Part shown: positions 46,554 through 59,387 of the stretch, piece after piece
Numbering within the stretch: position 1 is the first letter of the stretch
How the letters are laid out: each line of letters begins with the position of its first letter
Assembly: GCA_011033025.1 (NCBI GenBank)
Contig: WFMF01000355.1
Coordinates: 62,001 to 126,000, forward strand
DNA: 64,000 nucleotides
Direction of reading: 5' to 3'
Source: Beroe forskalii
Lineage: Eukaryota > Ctenophora > Nuda > Beroida > Beroidae
Notes under the pieces: model-generated
Told to the model about the DNA's origin: nothing
The model's input: only the letters and a program-made list of their open reading frames with translations
Databases searched by the model: none
Program-made: the position numbers and the translations under genes

Positions 46554-49500
46554 GTCAGAGACCAAACCTCCATCCGTTAGATTTCTTTGTTAAAAGCGTT
46601 TTCTCGACTGATTTCGGTAATTAAGACCATCAAAAACAAAATGGGCCTTGTTGCCAACGAAATTTTTGTTGGCAACAGGCCCAAATCGGCCACGCCCTTT
46701 TTTCTGTTATACACTTGGCTGATTTTCTGTATCTCGGCCCAGGAAGGTCGTAGAGACTTCGTTTTGGGTGCAAAAGAATCGCAAAGACCATGTTTCTGTA
46801 CAATTCTTCCTGAATAAATGCCCTTAAATGCTCAGGAACAAAGTTATTGGCGAAAAACTAATTTTTGGTCATTCGCAAGACATGGCGGATGCAATTTTTG
46901 TATCTCGGCCCAGGAAGGTCGTAGAGACTTCGTTTTGGGCGCAAAAGAATGGCAAAGGTCATGTTTCTATACAATTCTTTCTGGATATATGCCCCATAGT
47001 GCTCAGGAACAAAGTTATGGGCCGAGAACCACTTGTTCAGTGAAGTGCAATATACAGTTCAGAGGCAATTTTTGTATCTCGGCCCAGGAAGGTCGTAGAG
47101 ACTTCGTTTTGGGCGCAAAAGAATTGCAAAGGCCATGTTTTTATACAATTCTTCCTGAATATATGCCCTTAAATGCTCAGGAAGGAACAAAGTAATTGGC
47201 GAAAAACTAATTTTTTGGTCATTCGCAAGACATAACGGATGTAATTTTTGTATCTCGGCCTAGGAAGGTCGTAGAAACTTCGTTTTGGGAGCAAAAGAAT
47301 TGCAAAGGTCATGTTTCTATATAATTCGTTCTGGATATATGCCCCCCTAGTGCTCAGGAACAAAGTTATGGGCCATAAATTGATTTTCAGTCATTTGCCA
47401 GACATAGCAGACGCAATTTTTGTACCTCGGCCCAGGAAGGTGGTAGACTGGTAGAGGCTTCGTTTTTGGTGCAAGTGAATCGCAACGACCATGTTTATAT
47501 ACGACTTGTTAGTTGTCGAATAGACAAATGCCCTAAGATGCTCAGGAACGGAGTTATGGGCAAAAACTGTTTTGGTCATTTGCAAGACATGGCAAAGGCA
47601 GTTCTTGTATCTCAGCCCAGGAACTCTAACTTCAATTTTAGGCCTGACCCTATCTCGTGACCTAATAGATACCATTAAGGCCGAAAGCCCTTACTGCAAC
47701 AATTACAAAATCCCTACCTTCAATCCCTCACCAGTCATCACTTACCTCTTATTTAACTTTAACCATAACCCTACCACCTTACCGTAAACCTAAGCCGGTT
47801 AGCCAAACCCCAAACTCCAACCCTGAACCCCAACATTCCAACAATAATCGCAGCCCCATTGGCTATAACCATAACTCAAGCCCTGATTGTCGCCCATAAT
47901 CGGAGTCCTCACGCCTTAATTAGATTCTAATGCTAGTCAAAACCCCACAACCTGACCCTTACTAACCCTTAGGGGGCGAGGATTAGGGTTGGGCTATAGT
48001 AAGGGTACCGGTAATTGTTATTAAGTTATATCTTTATATGAGCCAGGGTTTAACTTAAGAGGGCTTCTAGGCCATAGATAAGGGGTTATAGTTAGTACTC
48101 TAGGTCAGGGTTAGGGTAAGGGGTTCGGGTTAAGTGTGATTCTGGGGGATATTGTTATGGTTACAGTCATTGCATTCTATTGTAAAGTAGGGGTAACCAC
48201 TAACCATGCCCCAGAGGGGCACTGCCAGCTTATGGGTCACCGGAAAACCACTTACGGCATTGGCGGGTTGCAGCTGCAAGGATGCCTCTGGTACCCTTGA
48301 TGTTTGAGACTTTCTCCATGTAATGGTCGTGTTTATGTGCGACTTGTCAATAATCATATGCTTTAGAATACTCATGTACAGAGTTATGGGACGAAAAGCG
48401 AGTTTGCAGAGTTTTGATTTCATTTTTATTTGAAGATTTACGTCCATTCAAACAGCTGTAACACTTAACAGCCAATGACAGGAATATAAGGATTAAAATA
48501 AATTGTAATGGGCAGCTTCTTATTTATTGCTCCTGCCCAGTTTCGTGTTTGCTCGGCTGAGTGAACTGCCAGGCTGCATAGACTCGAGATGAATCCCTCG
48601 CCCTTAGTACGGTAGGCAGGCCCGTAATCAAACCAGCAATGGTCTTTCAATTGAACTTTGAAGGGTAACGCTTGACACATGTAAATTTAGAGCATGTAAT
48701 TTAGGGCTTGTTGTATATAATGAAAATGACCATTGCTATTCTTATTCCTTCCTTCTGTTCCAGGCTGCACCCGGGAACTAGGCTTTGCCCATTGAGCCCA
48801 GTAAAATCCCAATCAATGGGAATATTATTTACAGTTTACACAGTCTGGCTGGGTCAGGCCTCCCAGTGACTCATCTAGACGAAGGGAGGTGGTACATAGC
48901 CACTGTCGCCAGATCTCTGACTTAATCTGCGAGCAAGCCTCGTCTTGCTTTACAGTCTGATTGATGCCATGGGCGTTGGCAGCTTGCCGGTTCAGAGAGG
49001 TCCTGGACAGACTGGCCGCTCTCAGCTCAGAATATCCCCGGCACCCGGGTGGCCTAATACTCTAAAAACCACCCAGGAGTTGACACCCTTCGCCTAGTGT
49101 ACTAGGGATAGTCTCCATGCTCAGCAGTGACCTAATAAGTTGTGTTCAAGGACAAAAGTTTTTATTTAACAGTTTGTTATGCCTACATTAAGAGGTTGAT
49201 AATATATAATTTCTGTTATATGTTATTTTGATTTAATAATAATAATAATGGTTGCCACCGGCCTGGTCGATTAAACCAACCCTGGCCGTTTTACTAAGAC
49301 TAAGCTATTCTTCTATTCTTTTGCGTCCAAAACGAAGTATCTATGAACTATCTGGGCCGAGTTATGATACCGAAATACACGAATTGCATCCGCCATGTCT
49401 TGTGAAAGACCGATAATCAGTGTATTGCCATAGCTCTTTTCCGGTGTATTGTATGCCATAATATGTTTATTAATAACAATTCCTATAAAAACATAGCCAT

Positions 49501-50431
49501 TACTGTTTCTTTGCGTCCAAAACGAAGACTCTACGAACTTCCTGGGCTGAGATACTACTACTAGAACTGCCTTTGCCATGTCTGGCAAATGACTGAAAAT
49601 CAATTTATGGCCCATAACTTTGTTCCTGAGCACTATGGGGCATATATCCAGAAAGAATTGTATAGAAAAATGACCTTTGCGATTCTTTTGCTCCCAAAAC
49701 GAAGTTTCTACGACCTTCCTGGGCCGAGATACAGAAATTACATCTGTTATGTCTTGCAAATGACCAAAAAATTAGTTTTTCGCCAATTACTTTGTTCCTG
49801 AGCATTTAAGGGCATATATTCAGGAAGAATTGTATAAAAACATGACCTTTGCAATTCTTTTGCACCCAAAACGAAGTCTCTACGACCTTCCTGGGCCGAG
49901 ATACAAAAATTGCCTCTGAACTGTGTATTGCGCTTCAGTGAACAAGTGGTTCTCGGCCCATAACTTTGTTCCTGAGCACTATGGTGCATATATCCAGAAA
50001 GAATTGTATAGAAACATGACCTTTGCCATTCTTTTTGCCCAAAACGAAGTCTCTACGACCTTCCTGGGCCGAGATACAAAAATTGCATCCGCCATGTCTT
50101 GAATGACCAAAAAATTAGTTTTTCGTAATAACTTTGTTCCTGAGCATTTAATGGCATATATTCAGGAAGAATTGTATAGAAACATGGCCTTTGCGATTCT
50201 TTTGCACCCAAAACGAAGTCTCTACGACCTTCCTGGGCTGAGATACAGAAAATCAGCCAAGCGTATAACAGAAAAAAGGGCGTGGCCGATTTGGGCCTGT
50301 TGCCAACAAAAATTTCGTTGGCAACAAGGCCCATTTTGTTTTTGATGGTCTTAATTACCGAAATCAGTCGAGAAAACGCTTTTAACAAAGAAATCTAACG
50401 ACTGAGCTTTTTTGGGGGTTTGGTCTTTGAC
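46554..50431. mobile_element. 3.88-kb foldback transposon, right arm only
   Basis: Both ends read GTCARAGACCAAACC inward and are bordered by TA. The left arm near 21250 lacks it. Inverted arms of about 1.1 kb carry tandem units of about 170-179 bp with ATCTCGGCCCAGGAAGGTCG and AAATGCTCAGGAACAAAG, related to the units of the 18027-20483 element. Near each end is a hairpin built on TGTTGCCAAC/GTTGGCAACA (46650, 50300). The centre, 47641-49312, is not symmetrical. Confidence 0.85.
47641..49312. other. Asymmetric centre of the 3.88-kb foldback
   Basis: Holds CCTAACC-like words (47740-48130) and a less AT-rich block (48500-49110) with no open frame, promoter box or RNA gene that I recognise. This could be a captured fragment or a relic of the original element's interior. 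Confidence 0.4.
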
Positions 50432-50979
50432 TATTTGATAAATCATAAATGATAAAATGCGAAACTTTGAACTAATTTGACAGAACTGAAAAGGATATGA
50501 TTTCACTTGAAACTTAAGGAGACTCCAAATAACTTCATTATGGAGGTAAAGTTACCATGGTTACTAAGTGAATGTAGAGTTAAAGACGCTGAACAATTTA
50601 CCAGTACTGTGCGTGTACAGTACACAGTACATCAGTATTTTAACAGGAACTACATCAGAAGTAATGAAATTTAATAAAATGGCGGTCACTGAAATCAAAT
50701 CTAAGATGAGTATGATCTAATTAATCTTAAGCCACCTGGTTCTTGTATATTTTATTGCTCTTCAAGTACAGAACTTTGGAGAAAAGTCTTGATTTTGAAC
50801 GTGGATGTCTTGAATAAGTAATTATGTCTTGAAGAAGTAAAATGCCTCCTACAATAAAGACATAATCATCTCGATCTTTTCAGAACTGTCGCCCGAGTCC
50901 AGTCTTGATTTAGTGTATAAAAGCAAAGAAAATACTGACAATTTGTAAATCCCAGACGGTGTAATTCTCGGTCACTAAC

Positions 50980-51058
50980 CGTTGTGTTTATTTTGGTGTT
51001 GTCAGTGTACGCAGTGTTTCCACAGGTTTCATCGCTCCTCTCCGCTTCCTTGCAACAA
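50980..51058 (-). CDS. Tetraspanin, right copy: second loop exon
   Basis: Same peptide as 20612-20690 (CCKEAERSDETCGNTAY...). Two silent differences (AAA/AAG, GGT/GGA). Donor ACG|GTTAGT. The acceptor region reads CCCCAAAG|TTGTTGC, which repeats the end of the preceding exon (CCCCAAAGTTG). Confidence 0.85.
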
Positions 51059-52384
51059 CTTTGGGGGAAATGGGTAGGAATTGTGCATAAAATGAGTATA
51101 AATTGTACATGAATTGTGTAAACACATTCCTGATTATACATTCTGTGAATAAATTAATAGTCATCTTATTGTCGAGGAATTGGGTATATTGATGGTAAAA
51201 CACTAGAGCAAAGTGGGAAAAATTTTGTATTATTCGGTGTATACATTCTGACTGCAGATCCTAGTGATTAAGATATACATTTAATGTATAAACATTCTTA
51301 CAATCTTACCCTATCTAAAGATGTACAACAGCGATAGAATGAGTCATGAGATAGTCAGCTATAATTTCAAATAATATCAACAGTACGAGGGGCTTTTAAT
51401 TTATTCTTTATTCTTCGAGTCACCACGTCATGTATGATTGAAGAAATCAAAACTACAAAATTATAACTGTTTTTTTGTGTTACAGTTCGAGTGACGAGAA
51501 TACATTGAGTAGAACTACAGTCTCGTACTTGTTTGACAAGAATTAGAGAATATATTATAGATGAAGAAAGTCAACAAGATGATTTTCTCTATTTATATTC
51601 AATATAATACGTGTCTATTGCACAACAATTGTTCGCAAATAAACAACACACAGTTATGATATATGTACATGGTACATTGATTATTGTATGAATGGGAAGG
51701 GGGTTGTACACATCAGCGCGCAAATAATACCACGTCTGGCTTTTCAAATTTCAACCAGGATCAGTATTCAGTAAAACCTGTCGGGACCGGGGATTAAAAT
51801 GGGAATGGGACTAAGTCGATTCATGAATATACTCGCTACGTATAGACTTCTTACTCCCATACCCAATGATATACAATGTCCGTATATAAGTTGGGGGGGG
51901 GGGTAAGGCAAACTTTGGCAAACTATGGCAAACTTTGGCAAACACTTTATTTGGCAAACCCCAAAAAAAGTGGAAGCATTTGCCAAAGTTTGCCAAAGTT
52001 TGCCAAAAATAAAACACCTTTTTGAGCTCTTTGGTAACACTTTAGGTACCTATTATATGCTTTTCAAGGATGCTGAATCGATTCCCAAGGTCTGTTTCAC
52101 ATTTTGACGTTATCTAGAAGCTGTAGCAGAGACCACATCCACATTGAATAGAGTAGGAGGCTACAGTAACAAATACGATATTTCATTACCTCTTATTTTA
52201 AGTTTTATGCATTTAAGTACTAAGTAGTCCGATCAAAAAGTTGTATGAAGCCCTAAAACCGAAGCATCCACGCTACTACGCTACATAAGTCTGTTCCAGC
52301 AGCCTAAAATCAATAGTAAGGCCCCACCGTTACCACTTACCACTGACCAGTTTCCATGTATTCCTGCAACATAACCCGACATAA

Positions 52385-54395
52385 CGGTGTTGAGAATGCT
52401 AATTGCCTACTGACGGCTGAGTGGAGCCTACTGCCTAGTGGAGGCTATGTAGAGCCTAGTGGAGGCTGAGTGGAGCCTAGTTGAGGCTATTGGTGCATAT
52501 AGGAGGCTAGATGAAGCCTAGTGGAGGTTGAGTGGAGACTAGTCGAGGCTGAGTGGTGCCTAGTGGAGGCTGAGTGCAGCCTAGTGGAGGCTGAAAGGAG
52601 GCTGAGTGGAGCCTATTGTAGGCTGAATGGAGCCTAGTTGAGGCTGAATGGAGCCTAGTGGAGCCTATTAGTGCATATAGGAGGCTGAATGGAGCCTAGT
52701 GGAGGTTGAGTGGAGACTAGTTGAGGCTGAGTGGTGCCTAGTGGAGGCTGAGTGGTGCCTAGTGGAGGCTAAGTGGAGCCTAGTGGAGGCTGAACGGAGG
52801 CTGAGTGGAGCCTTTTGTAGGCTGAATGGAGCCTAGTTGAGGCTGAATGGAGCCTAGTTGAGGCTGGGTTAAGCCTAGTGGAGGCTGGGTCGAGCCTAGT
52901 GATCTAGTGGAGGCTGTGTGTAGCCTAGTGGAGGCTGTGTGCAGCCTAGTTGAGGCTATTGGTGCATATAGGAGGCTGAATGGAGCCTAGTGGAGGCTGA
53001 GTGGAGACTAGTCGAGGCTGAGTGGTGCCTAGTTGAGGCTGAGTAGAGCCTAGTGGAGGCTGAGAGGATGCTGAGTTGAGCCTAGTGTAGGCTGAATGGA
53101 GCCAAGTGGAGGCTGAGTGGGGACTAGTGGAGGCTTAGAGGAGGCTGAGTGGAGCCTATTGAAGAACGGAGCCTGAGGCTGAATAGAGCCTAGTGGAGGC
53201 TGGGTGGAGCCTAGTGGAGGCTGAGTTGAGCCTACAGGAGACTGAGTGGAGCCGAATGGAGCGTAGTGGAGGCTGAGTTGAGCCTAGTGGAGGCTGAGTG
53301 GAGCCTAGTGGAGACTGAGTGGAGCCTAATGGAGGCTGTGTGGAACCTAATGCAGGCTGAGTTGAGTCGGTCGTGGAGGCTAGTGGAGGCTGAGTGGACT
53401 GTGGAGCCTAGTGGAGGCTGAATGGAGCCTAGTGGAGGCTATTAGTGCATATAGGAGGCTGAATGGAGCCTAGTGGAGTTTGAGTGGAGACTAGTTGAGG
53501 CTGGGTTAAGCCTAGTGGAGGCTGAGTCGAGCCTAGTGATCTAGTGGAGGCTGTGTGGAGCCAAGTGGAGGCTATAATTTGTGCCTAGTGGAGTCTGAAT
53601 GGAGCCAAGTGGAGGCTGAGTGGGGACTAGTGGAGGCTTAGAGGAGGCTGAGTGGAGCCTATTGAAGAACGAATGGAGCCTAGCTGAGGCTGAATAGAGC
53701 CTAGTGGAGGCTGGGTGGAGCCTACTGGAGGCTGAGTTGAGCCTACAGGAGACTGAGTGGAGCCGAATGGAGCGTAGTGGAGGCTGAGTTGAGCCTAGTG
53801 GAGTCTGGGTGGAGCCTAGTGGAGGCTGAGTGGAGCCTAGTGGAGACTGAGTGGAGCCTAATGGAGGCTGTGTGGAACCTAATGCAGGCTGAGTTGAGCC
53901 TAGTGGTCAGTGGAGGCTAGTGGAGGCTGAGTGGACTGTGGAGCCTAGTGGAGGCTGAATGGAGCCTAGTGGAGGCTAAGTGGAGACTATTCGAGGCTAA
54001 GTGGTGACTTGTGTAGGCTGTGTGGAGCCTAGTGGTCCAGTGGAGGCTGAGTGGAGCCTAGTGGAGGCTTAATGGAGACTAGTGGAGGCTGAGTGGAGGC
54101 TGAGTGGAGCATAGTGAAGGCTGAATGGAACCTAGTTGAGGCTGAATGGAGACTAGTGGAAGGCGGAGGCTGAGTGGAGCCTAGTGGATGCTGATTGCTG
54201 AGTGGAGCCTAGTGGAGGCTGTGTGGAGCCTAGTGGAGGCTGAGTGGAGCCTAGTGGAGGCTGAATGGAGACTAGTGGAGGGCGGAAGCTGAGTGGAGCC
54301 AAGTGGATGCTGAGTGGAGCCTAGTGGAGGCTGCGTGGAGCCTAGTGGAGGCTGAGTGGAGCCTAGTGGAAGCTGAGTGGAGGCTGAGTGGAGAA
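52385..54395. repeat. 21-bp minisatellite, GTGGAGGCTGAGTGGAGCCT
   Basis: About 2 kb of alternating GTGGAGGCTGA and GTGGAGCCTA half-units inside the 5.67-kb transposon. Longer blocks recur (for example around GGTGCATATAGGAGGCTGA at 52490, 52670, 52960, 53445), giving higher-order structure. Confidence 0.92.
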
Positions 54396-55537
54396 TTGTA
54401 GAGGCTGTTGTCCCATATATAGACAGGTACTATATAGAAGCCTCATTTGCAGAGAAACGTTATTTTTACTCAATTTCTTTTGCACTGCATGCCTGAAGGA
54501 TGTATTGGGCTGGAAACAAACCTATGGTTATTTTTTGAATGCATTATATATGCTGAGTGGAGCCAATTTTCATGATTTCAATTAACATGACCTAGTGCGG
54601 ATATTTCCCAAAATTTGGACCAGCATGAATCTTGTTTTACCTGTTATCGATAGCCAAGGCATGTGCAAATAATTATGGGCGGTTAAATTTTGTATATAAG
54701 AAATGCATAATTGCACAAAATTCATGCATAATTGAGTGTACTATATATAGTACGTTATTTGAAAATAGACGTACTATATCTTATAATGTCCTATAAGTGA
54801 GGACATTATATGAAAATTTATGTCCCTAGTGCACGTTATGTAGTGGGAATTTTTTGAATAATGCTCTACATAGCACGTATCTCGACATATAAGCCTCAAC
54901 AGACTCGGCTAAAGGAGCCTTAAATATGTTTGGTGGACTTGATTGGGCCTTTTAGCACCAAAAAAGTTTGCTGCAGAGTAAAAAAAACCACCATGGGTAA
55001 AGCCTGTAGTGGAGTTTTAGTCCGTCAATCAATTCTACTGATGAAGTTTACTAGGGAGAATTTGCACAAGTGAAAGTGGCTCCTATATCATGGATGTGTA
55101 GTGATAGAAAAATAGTGCCATAACGAACTCCTCAGTCCTGCCAGCGGAGTCTATTTTGCCCAGAATCAACATGTATGAAAACAGTTTACATTCTGAAGTG
55201 GTGTCTACATCTATCATATTGTGGATTCGCATTGATTGAGCCTCGTTTCAATGGAGTTAAGGACACTGCCAATTGCCAGCACAGGGGCCACTGGACATCA
55301 CCTCGCAAATGCCATGTCTATTTGAACTGCATTTTGCGAAATTATATCAACTTCCCTCCTCCAAGTTAAAAGTTACTGAATGATTAATTTAAATGAGCGC
55401 AAACATGAACTAGTTGGGGCTGTTACAAACCCCAACTGATCCTCTTGACCACCGTCTGATCACTATTTAAACTGACCATTTTCAATCGCTTATCAACACG
55501 TCTTGTCCATTTATTTAGCCATTGGTACACTTTCATA
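54396..55537. other. Unique interior of the 5.67-kb transposon
   Basis: AT-rich, with small palindromes of the ACTATATATAGT type. Short frames at 54388 and 55175 have no family resemblance that I recognise. Confidence 0.45.
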
Positions 55538-56002
55538 GGTCAGGAGAGGTTGACCAAGGGGTCAGGAGCTGGTTAACCAAGGGGTCAGGAGCTGGTTAAC
55601 CAAGGGGTCAGGAGCTGGTTAACCAAGGGGTCAGGAGAGGTTCATCAGGGGTCAGGAGAGGTTAACCAAGGGGTCAGGGCTGGTTGAGGTCAGGGCTGGT
55701 TAACCAAGGGGTCAGGAGCTGGTTAACCAAGGGGTCAGGAGAGGTTCATCAGGGGTCAGGAGAGGTTAAACAAGGGGTCAGGAGCTGGTTAACCAAGGGG
55801 TCAGGAGCTGGTTAACCAAGGGGTCAGGAGCTGGTTAACCAAGGGGTCAGGAGCTGGTTAACCAAGGGGTCAGGAGCTGGTTAACCAAGGGGTCAGGAGC
55901 TGGTTAACCAAGGGGTCAGGAGAGGTTCATCAGGGGTCAGGAGAGGTTAACCAAGGGGTCAGGAGAGGTTCATCAGGGGTCAGGAGAGGGTTGCCAGGAG
56001 TC
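55538..56002. repeat. 23-bp minisatellite, GGTTAACCAAGGGGTCAGGA
   Basis: Units of GGTTAACCAAGGGGTCAGGAGCT interspersed with a GAGGTTCATCAGGGGTCAG variant. Contains the GGTTAACC palindrome in each main unit. Confidence 0.93.
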
Positions 56003-56378
56003 AGAGAGTCATTTGTACACTTTCATGGGACCAAAATAAGTTTTTGCTCCAGTTTTTCCTTCAATATGTTTGAAAACATCTGTAAATTTCGCCTGATTGT
56101 CCACTTATTGACTCCCTACTACGTTTTATGAGACCCGTACTATATATAGTACATCATTTTTGAAATAATGTCCTTTATATAGTACAGCTAACGGTATATT
56201 TCAAATAACGTCCTATATATAGTACGGGCCGCCGCGCACGTGCAGAAGATGGTTGGGGCTCAAAACTTTCCTCAAACCTTAGTTAGGGTTATACTAGTCT
56301 TCAGACAAAAAATCAGCTCAAAAGATTGACGTTTTCGAGGTTCGGGAGAATATGGGTTAAGCAAGAAATTTTGTTTTA

Positions 56379-57110
56379 TGGAGGCTCCACTCAGCCTCCA
56401 ATAGCCTCCATTAGCCTCCATATTAAAGCTTTAGCCTCCACGAAAATATTATATTTCAGTTTCTGTGGAGGCTAATGGCGGCTAATTCTTCAGTGGAGGC
56501 TAGTGGAGGCTAAACCAAAATTTTACTTACATGGAAGCTGAGTGGAGGCTAGCGGAGGCTAATTAGCCTCCACAGTGGAGGCTATTTTTCGAAAATTAGC
56601 CTGCCTATTGCAACCATTAGCCTCCATGGAGGCTTATTTTGGAAATTAGCCTCCACTCAGCGTTTATGGATGCTAATGGAGGCTAATTTTGGTCATATTC
56701 CTGTGGTACCATTTTGCCAAAGACACCTTATATTCTGGTGAACTGGTTAAAGATAAGTAAGTAAGTAGATAGTGGATATATGGGCCAAAATTTCACCCAT
56801 TTTAGCCTCCATGGAGGCTGAGTGTAGGCTTAGTGGAGGCTTCAGGCTATCTTTCGAAAATTAGCCTATTGCAACCATTAGCTTCCATGGAGGCTTATTT
56901 TGGAAACTAGCCTCCACTCAGCGTTTATGGATGCTAATGGAGGCTAATTTTGGTCATATTCCTGTGGTACCATTTTGCCAAAGACACCTTATATTCTGGT
57001 GAACTGGTTAAAGACAAGTAGATAGTAGATACATGGGCCAAAATTTTACCCATTTTAGCCTCCATGGAGGCTGAGTGGAGGCTATTTTTCGAAAATCAGC
57101 CTATTCCAAC
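56379..57110. repeat. Mixed-orientation GGAGGCTAA/TTAGCCTCC array with duplication
   Basis: Units in both orientations with the palindrome AGCCTCCATGGAGGCT (56619-56634 and further copies near 56805 and 57055). A block of about 250 bp (56570-56820) is repeated at 56830-57070, including CCATTTTGCCAAAGACACCT. Confidence 0.88.
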
Positions 57111-57572
57111 CACATTATCTGAATAACTGGTAGTAGATAATAGATACATGGATCCATTCCTGATGATTATAAACATCTCTTTTCTTGAACCAAAAGGTTC
57201 TCGAAAATTTCTAACCCTGTTCCTTTAGGATACCTTTTGACTTTTTGTAAACAATGCGGTGCTTGCAGAGAGAAGGTCCAGGCGTGGATACCAGTAAAGC
57301 CTCTAAGGGAAAGGTATGAATGAAAATTAAGCATTGGAAATCGATTCAGCTCCCTCAAAAACCATTATGCACACTTCCTGCATGAACTGTGGACAAAAAA
57401 TTAGAAATAACAAAATTTTTGGGGTATTTTTGGCAAATTTTGGCAAATTTTGGCAAACTTTGGCAAACTATGGCAAACTTTGGCAAACACTTTTTTTGGC
57501 AAACTCCAAAAAAAGTGGAAGCGTTTGCCAAAGTTTGCCAAAGTTTGCCTTACCCCCCCCCCCCTAAGTTGG

Positions 57573-59387
57573 AATTTGAATTCAGAAAATATGATCTAAT
57601 TTGAAGAAGGGGGAAGAAGGAGATCAAAATAAGAGATGATCCTTACTGTAGGTAATCTTTATGATATGTGGCGACAATCCGCATGATTTCTAAATTTCCT
57701 TCGAATGAATAATGTAATTAAAAAAATTTGTTACGAAGTCTCAACTCTTTAGTGCATGAAGAAACGTGCACACTAAATTTAACGTGCATAATTCACGTGA
57801 TGTACACTTTATAAGCTAACGGAAGATGTGATAATACTTCTGACTTTTGTAGTATAACAAAAGAGAAAGACAAAACATACGTCAAGGATCGTATAGTGGC
57901 TATAATTATCTGACTTAATCACGATAGAAAAGTCAAATTCACGCTAATTTCGGAACTATAAAAAAAGATTATCATTAGGCAACAATACTACAAAATTTAC
58001 ATTTATGCCGGCCAAGCTTCCCGTGTGATTTCTGTAAGTTTTGGATTATTATATACACCTTATGTGTCCCTGCTTATAGCATCTGATTGCTTGCCCTTAA
58101 CATGTGATTGCTTGATTACCGATTGTCGTTATTATCAGGTCCGCTCTAGAACCGCCTTAGGTCCGCTTGCGCGAGTTCAGTTCAATAAGATTCGCCTTAT
58201 GCGGGTCCGCCTTAGGTCCGCCGAAGATAGGTCGGTGTTCCTCACGGTTCTTCACGACTAAAGAGTGAAATGTCAGCACTCTAGTATGAATTATTACACA
58301 ACCGTTACATAACATTATATTGAAGTATCAATCCCCGGCCATGTTTTCAATCTCCCCGAGTTTGCCTCTTTTAAAAGCTCCACATTGAAAGCTTATGAAC
58401 GTGTAGTAGAAACAAAGACGTGTAACTCTGGATGTTAAACATGATCTGAAGGAGAAAAACTCCGTGCGCGAGAAATAGACGCTTATTTCCAACAAAATTT
58501 GGCAGCACGCAGTGTTAATGACGTCATTGCGACCATCCATTTATTCTGAGCGTACATTACATGATCTGGATGAACTATCTATCTATCTAATGATGAAAAG
58601 TTGGCATAAAGTCATGACGTCATTATCACTTGTAACAGTGTACATTTGTCGCAGTCAAACTGCCACTTTTTCACGCGGGACACATTCAATCCATGTGCTA
58701 AGTGCGTGTAAAGTATTAACTCGTTTATTAGTCTGCGTTTCATCCTCATCAATGTCACATTTCAATCTTGAGACTGAGTAGAAGATGTTTGGAAAAATGT
58801 AAAAATTCGTGAAAAAAAAGACATAAACTATCAAGATGCCACCGACATTCTTTCTGTTTGAAGTCGGAACACAATAGAAAGAGTGAAGTAGTGAGGTTAT
58901 TCGCAGCAGCAGGACTTTAGGAGCAGCCTAATGTGCCACCGCATCACATCCTTTAGTCTAGAGATCTTTAGAACTAGGATCACATAGAGAGCACATGTAA
59001 TGTGTGGAGAGGGCTGTGATTAAGTATCTGATGTAGGTACAGAACGGGGTGTGTCTCTGTTTATACACACGAGATGTACAGTCAACAGGGGCGTGTCTCT
59101 GTTTATACACACGAGATCATGTACAGTCAACAGAGTACACATAACGCATTAAATGTTTGCAGATTGCTCGGTTGATGAGAGATTGCGAAAGACGCACAAA
59201 TGTACTGTTCGCGCTTCAACTTTCGAAACTGGAATTTTTAAAAAAGCCAAGCAAAATCTTCGATTTGGTTTCCGCTGAAATAAGGAAATAATCTTGACCG
59301 AAATTGATTTCCAATCGCTTGGTTCTGTACACATAACTCACGATTTGTCACTATGTATACGCCTCTTGATGTAAATTGTAATTATTT
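57573..59387. other. Right arm, mirrored intron DNA
   Basis: Counterpart of about 14950-16864, including the GGTCCGCCTTAGGTCCGCC minisatellite at 58140-58225. Nothing additional recognised. Confidence 0.5.

Larger units (their letters stand above)
51895..57564. mobile_element. 5.67-kb minisatellite-bearing transposon, right arm only
   Basis: TAAGTTGG is duplicated at 51887-51894 and 57565-57572. The left arm has the single site (CCAACTTA, 16865-16872). Each end begins with a G/C run, then GTAAGGCAAACTTTGGCAAA, and folds on itself through TTTGGCAAAC/GTTTGCCAAA repeats. The interior holds three minisatellite blocks and GTACTATATATAGTAC palindromes (near 54740, 56140, 56220). No transposase is seen, so it is non-autonomous. 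The 8-bp duplication suggests a hAT-, P- or Merlin-like partner, but the class is open. Confidence 0.88.

Noticed and set aside
48500-49110. Less AT-rich block considered as rRNA- or tRNA-derived
   Set aside because: I could find no tRNA arms or pol III boxes and no conserved rRNA segment, so I left it as an unassigned interior of the foldback element.
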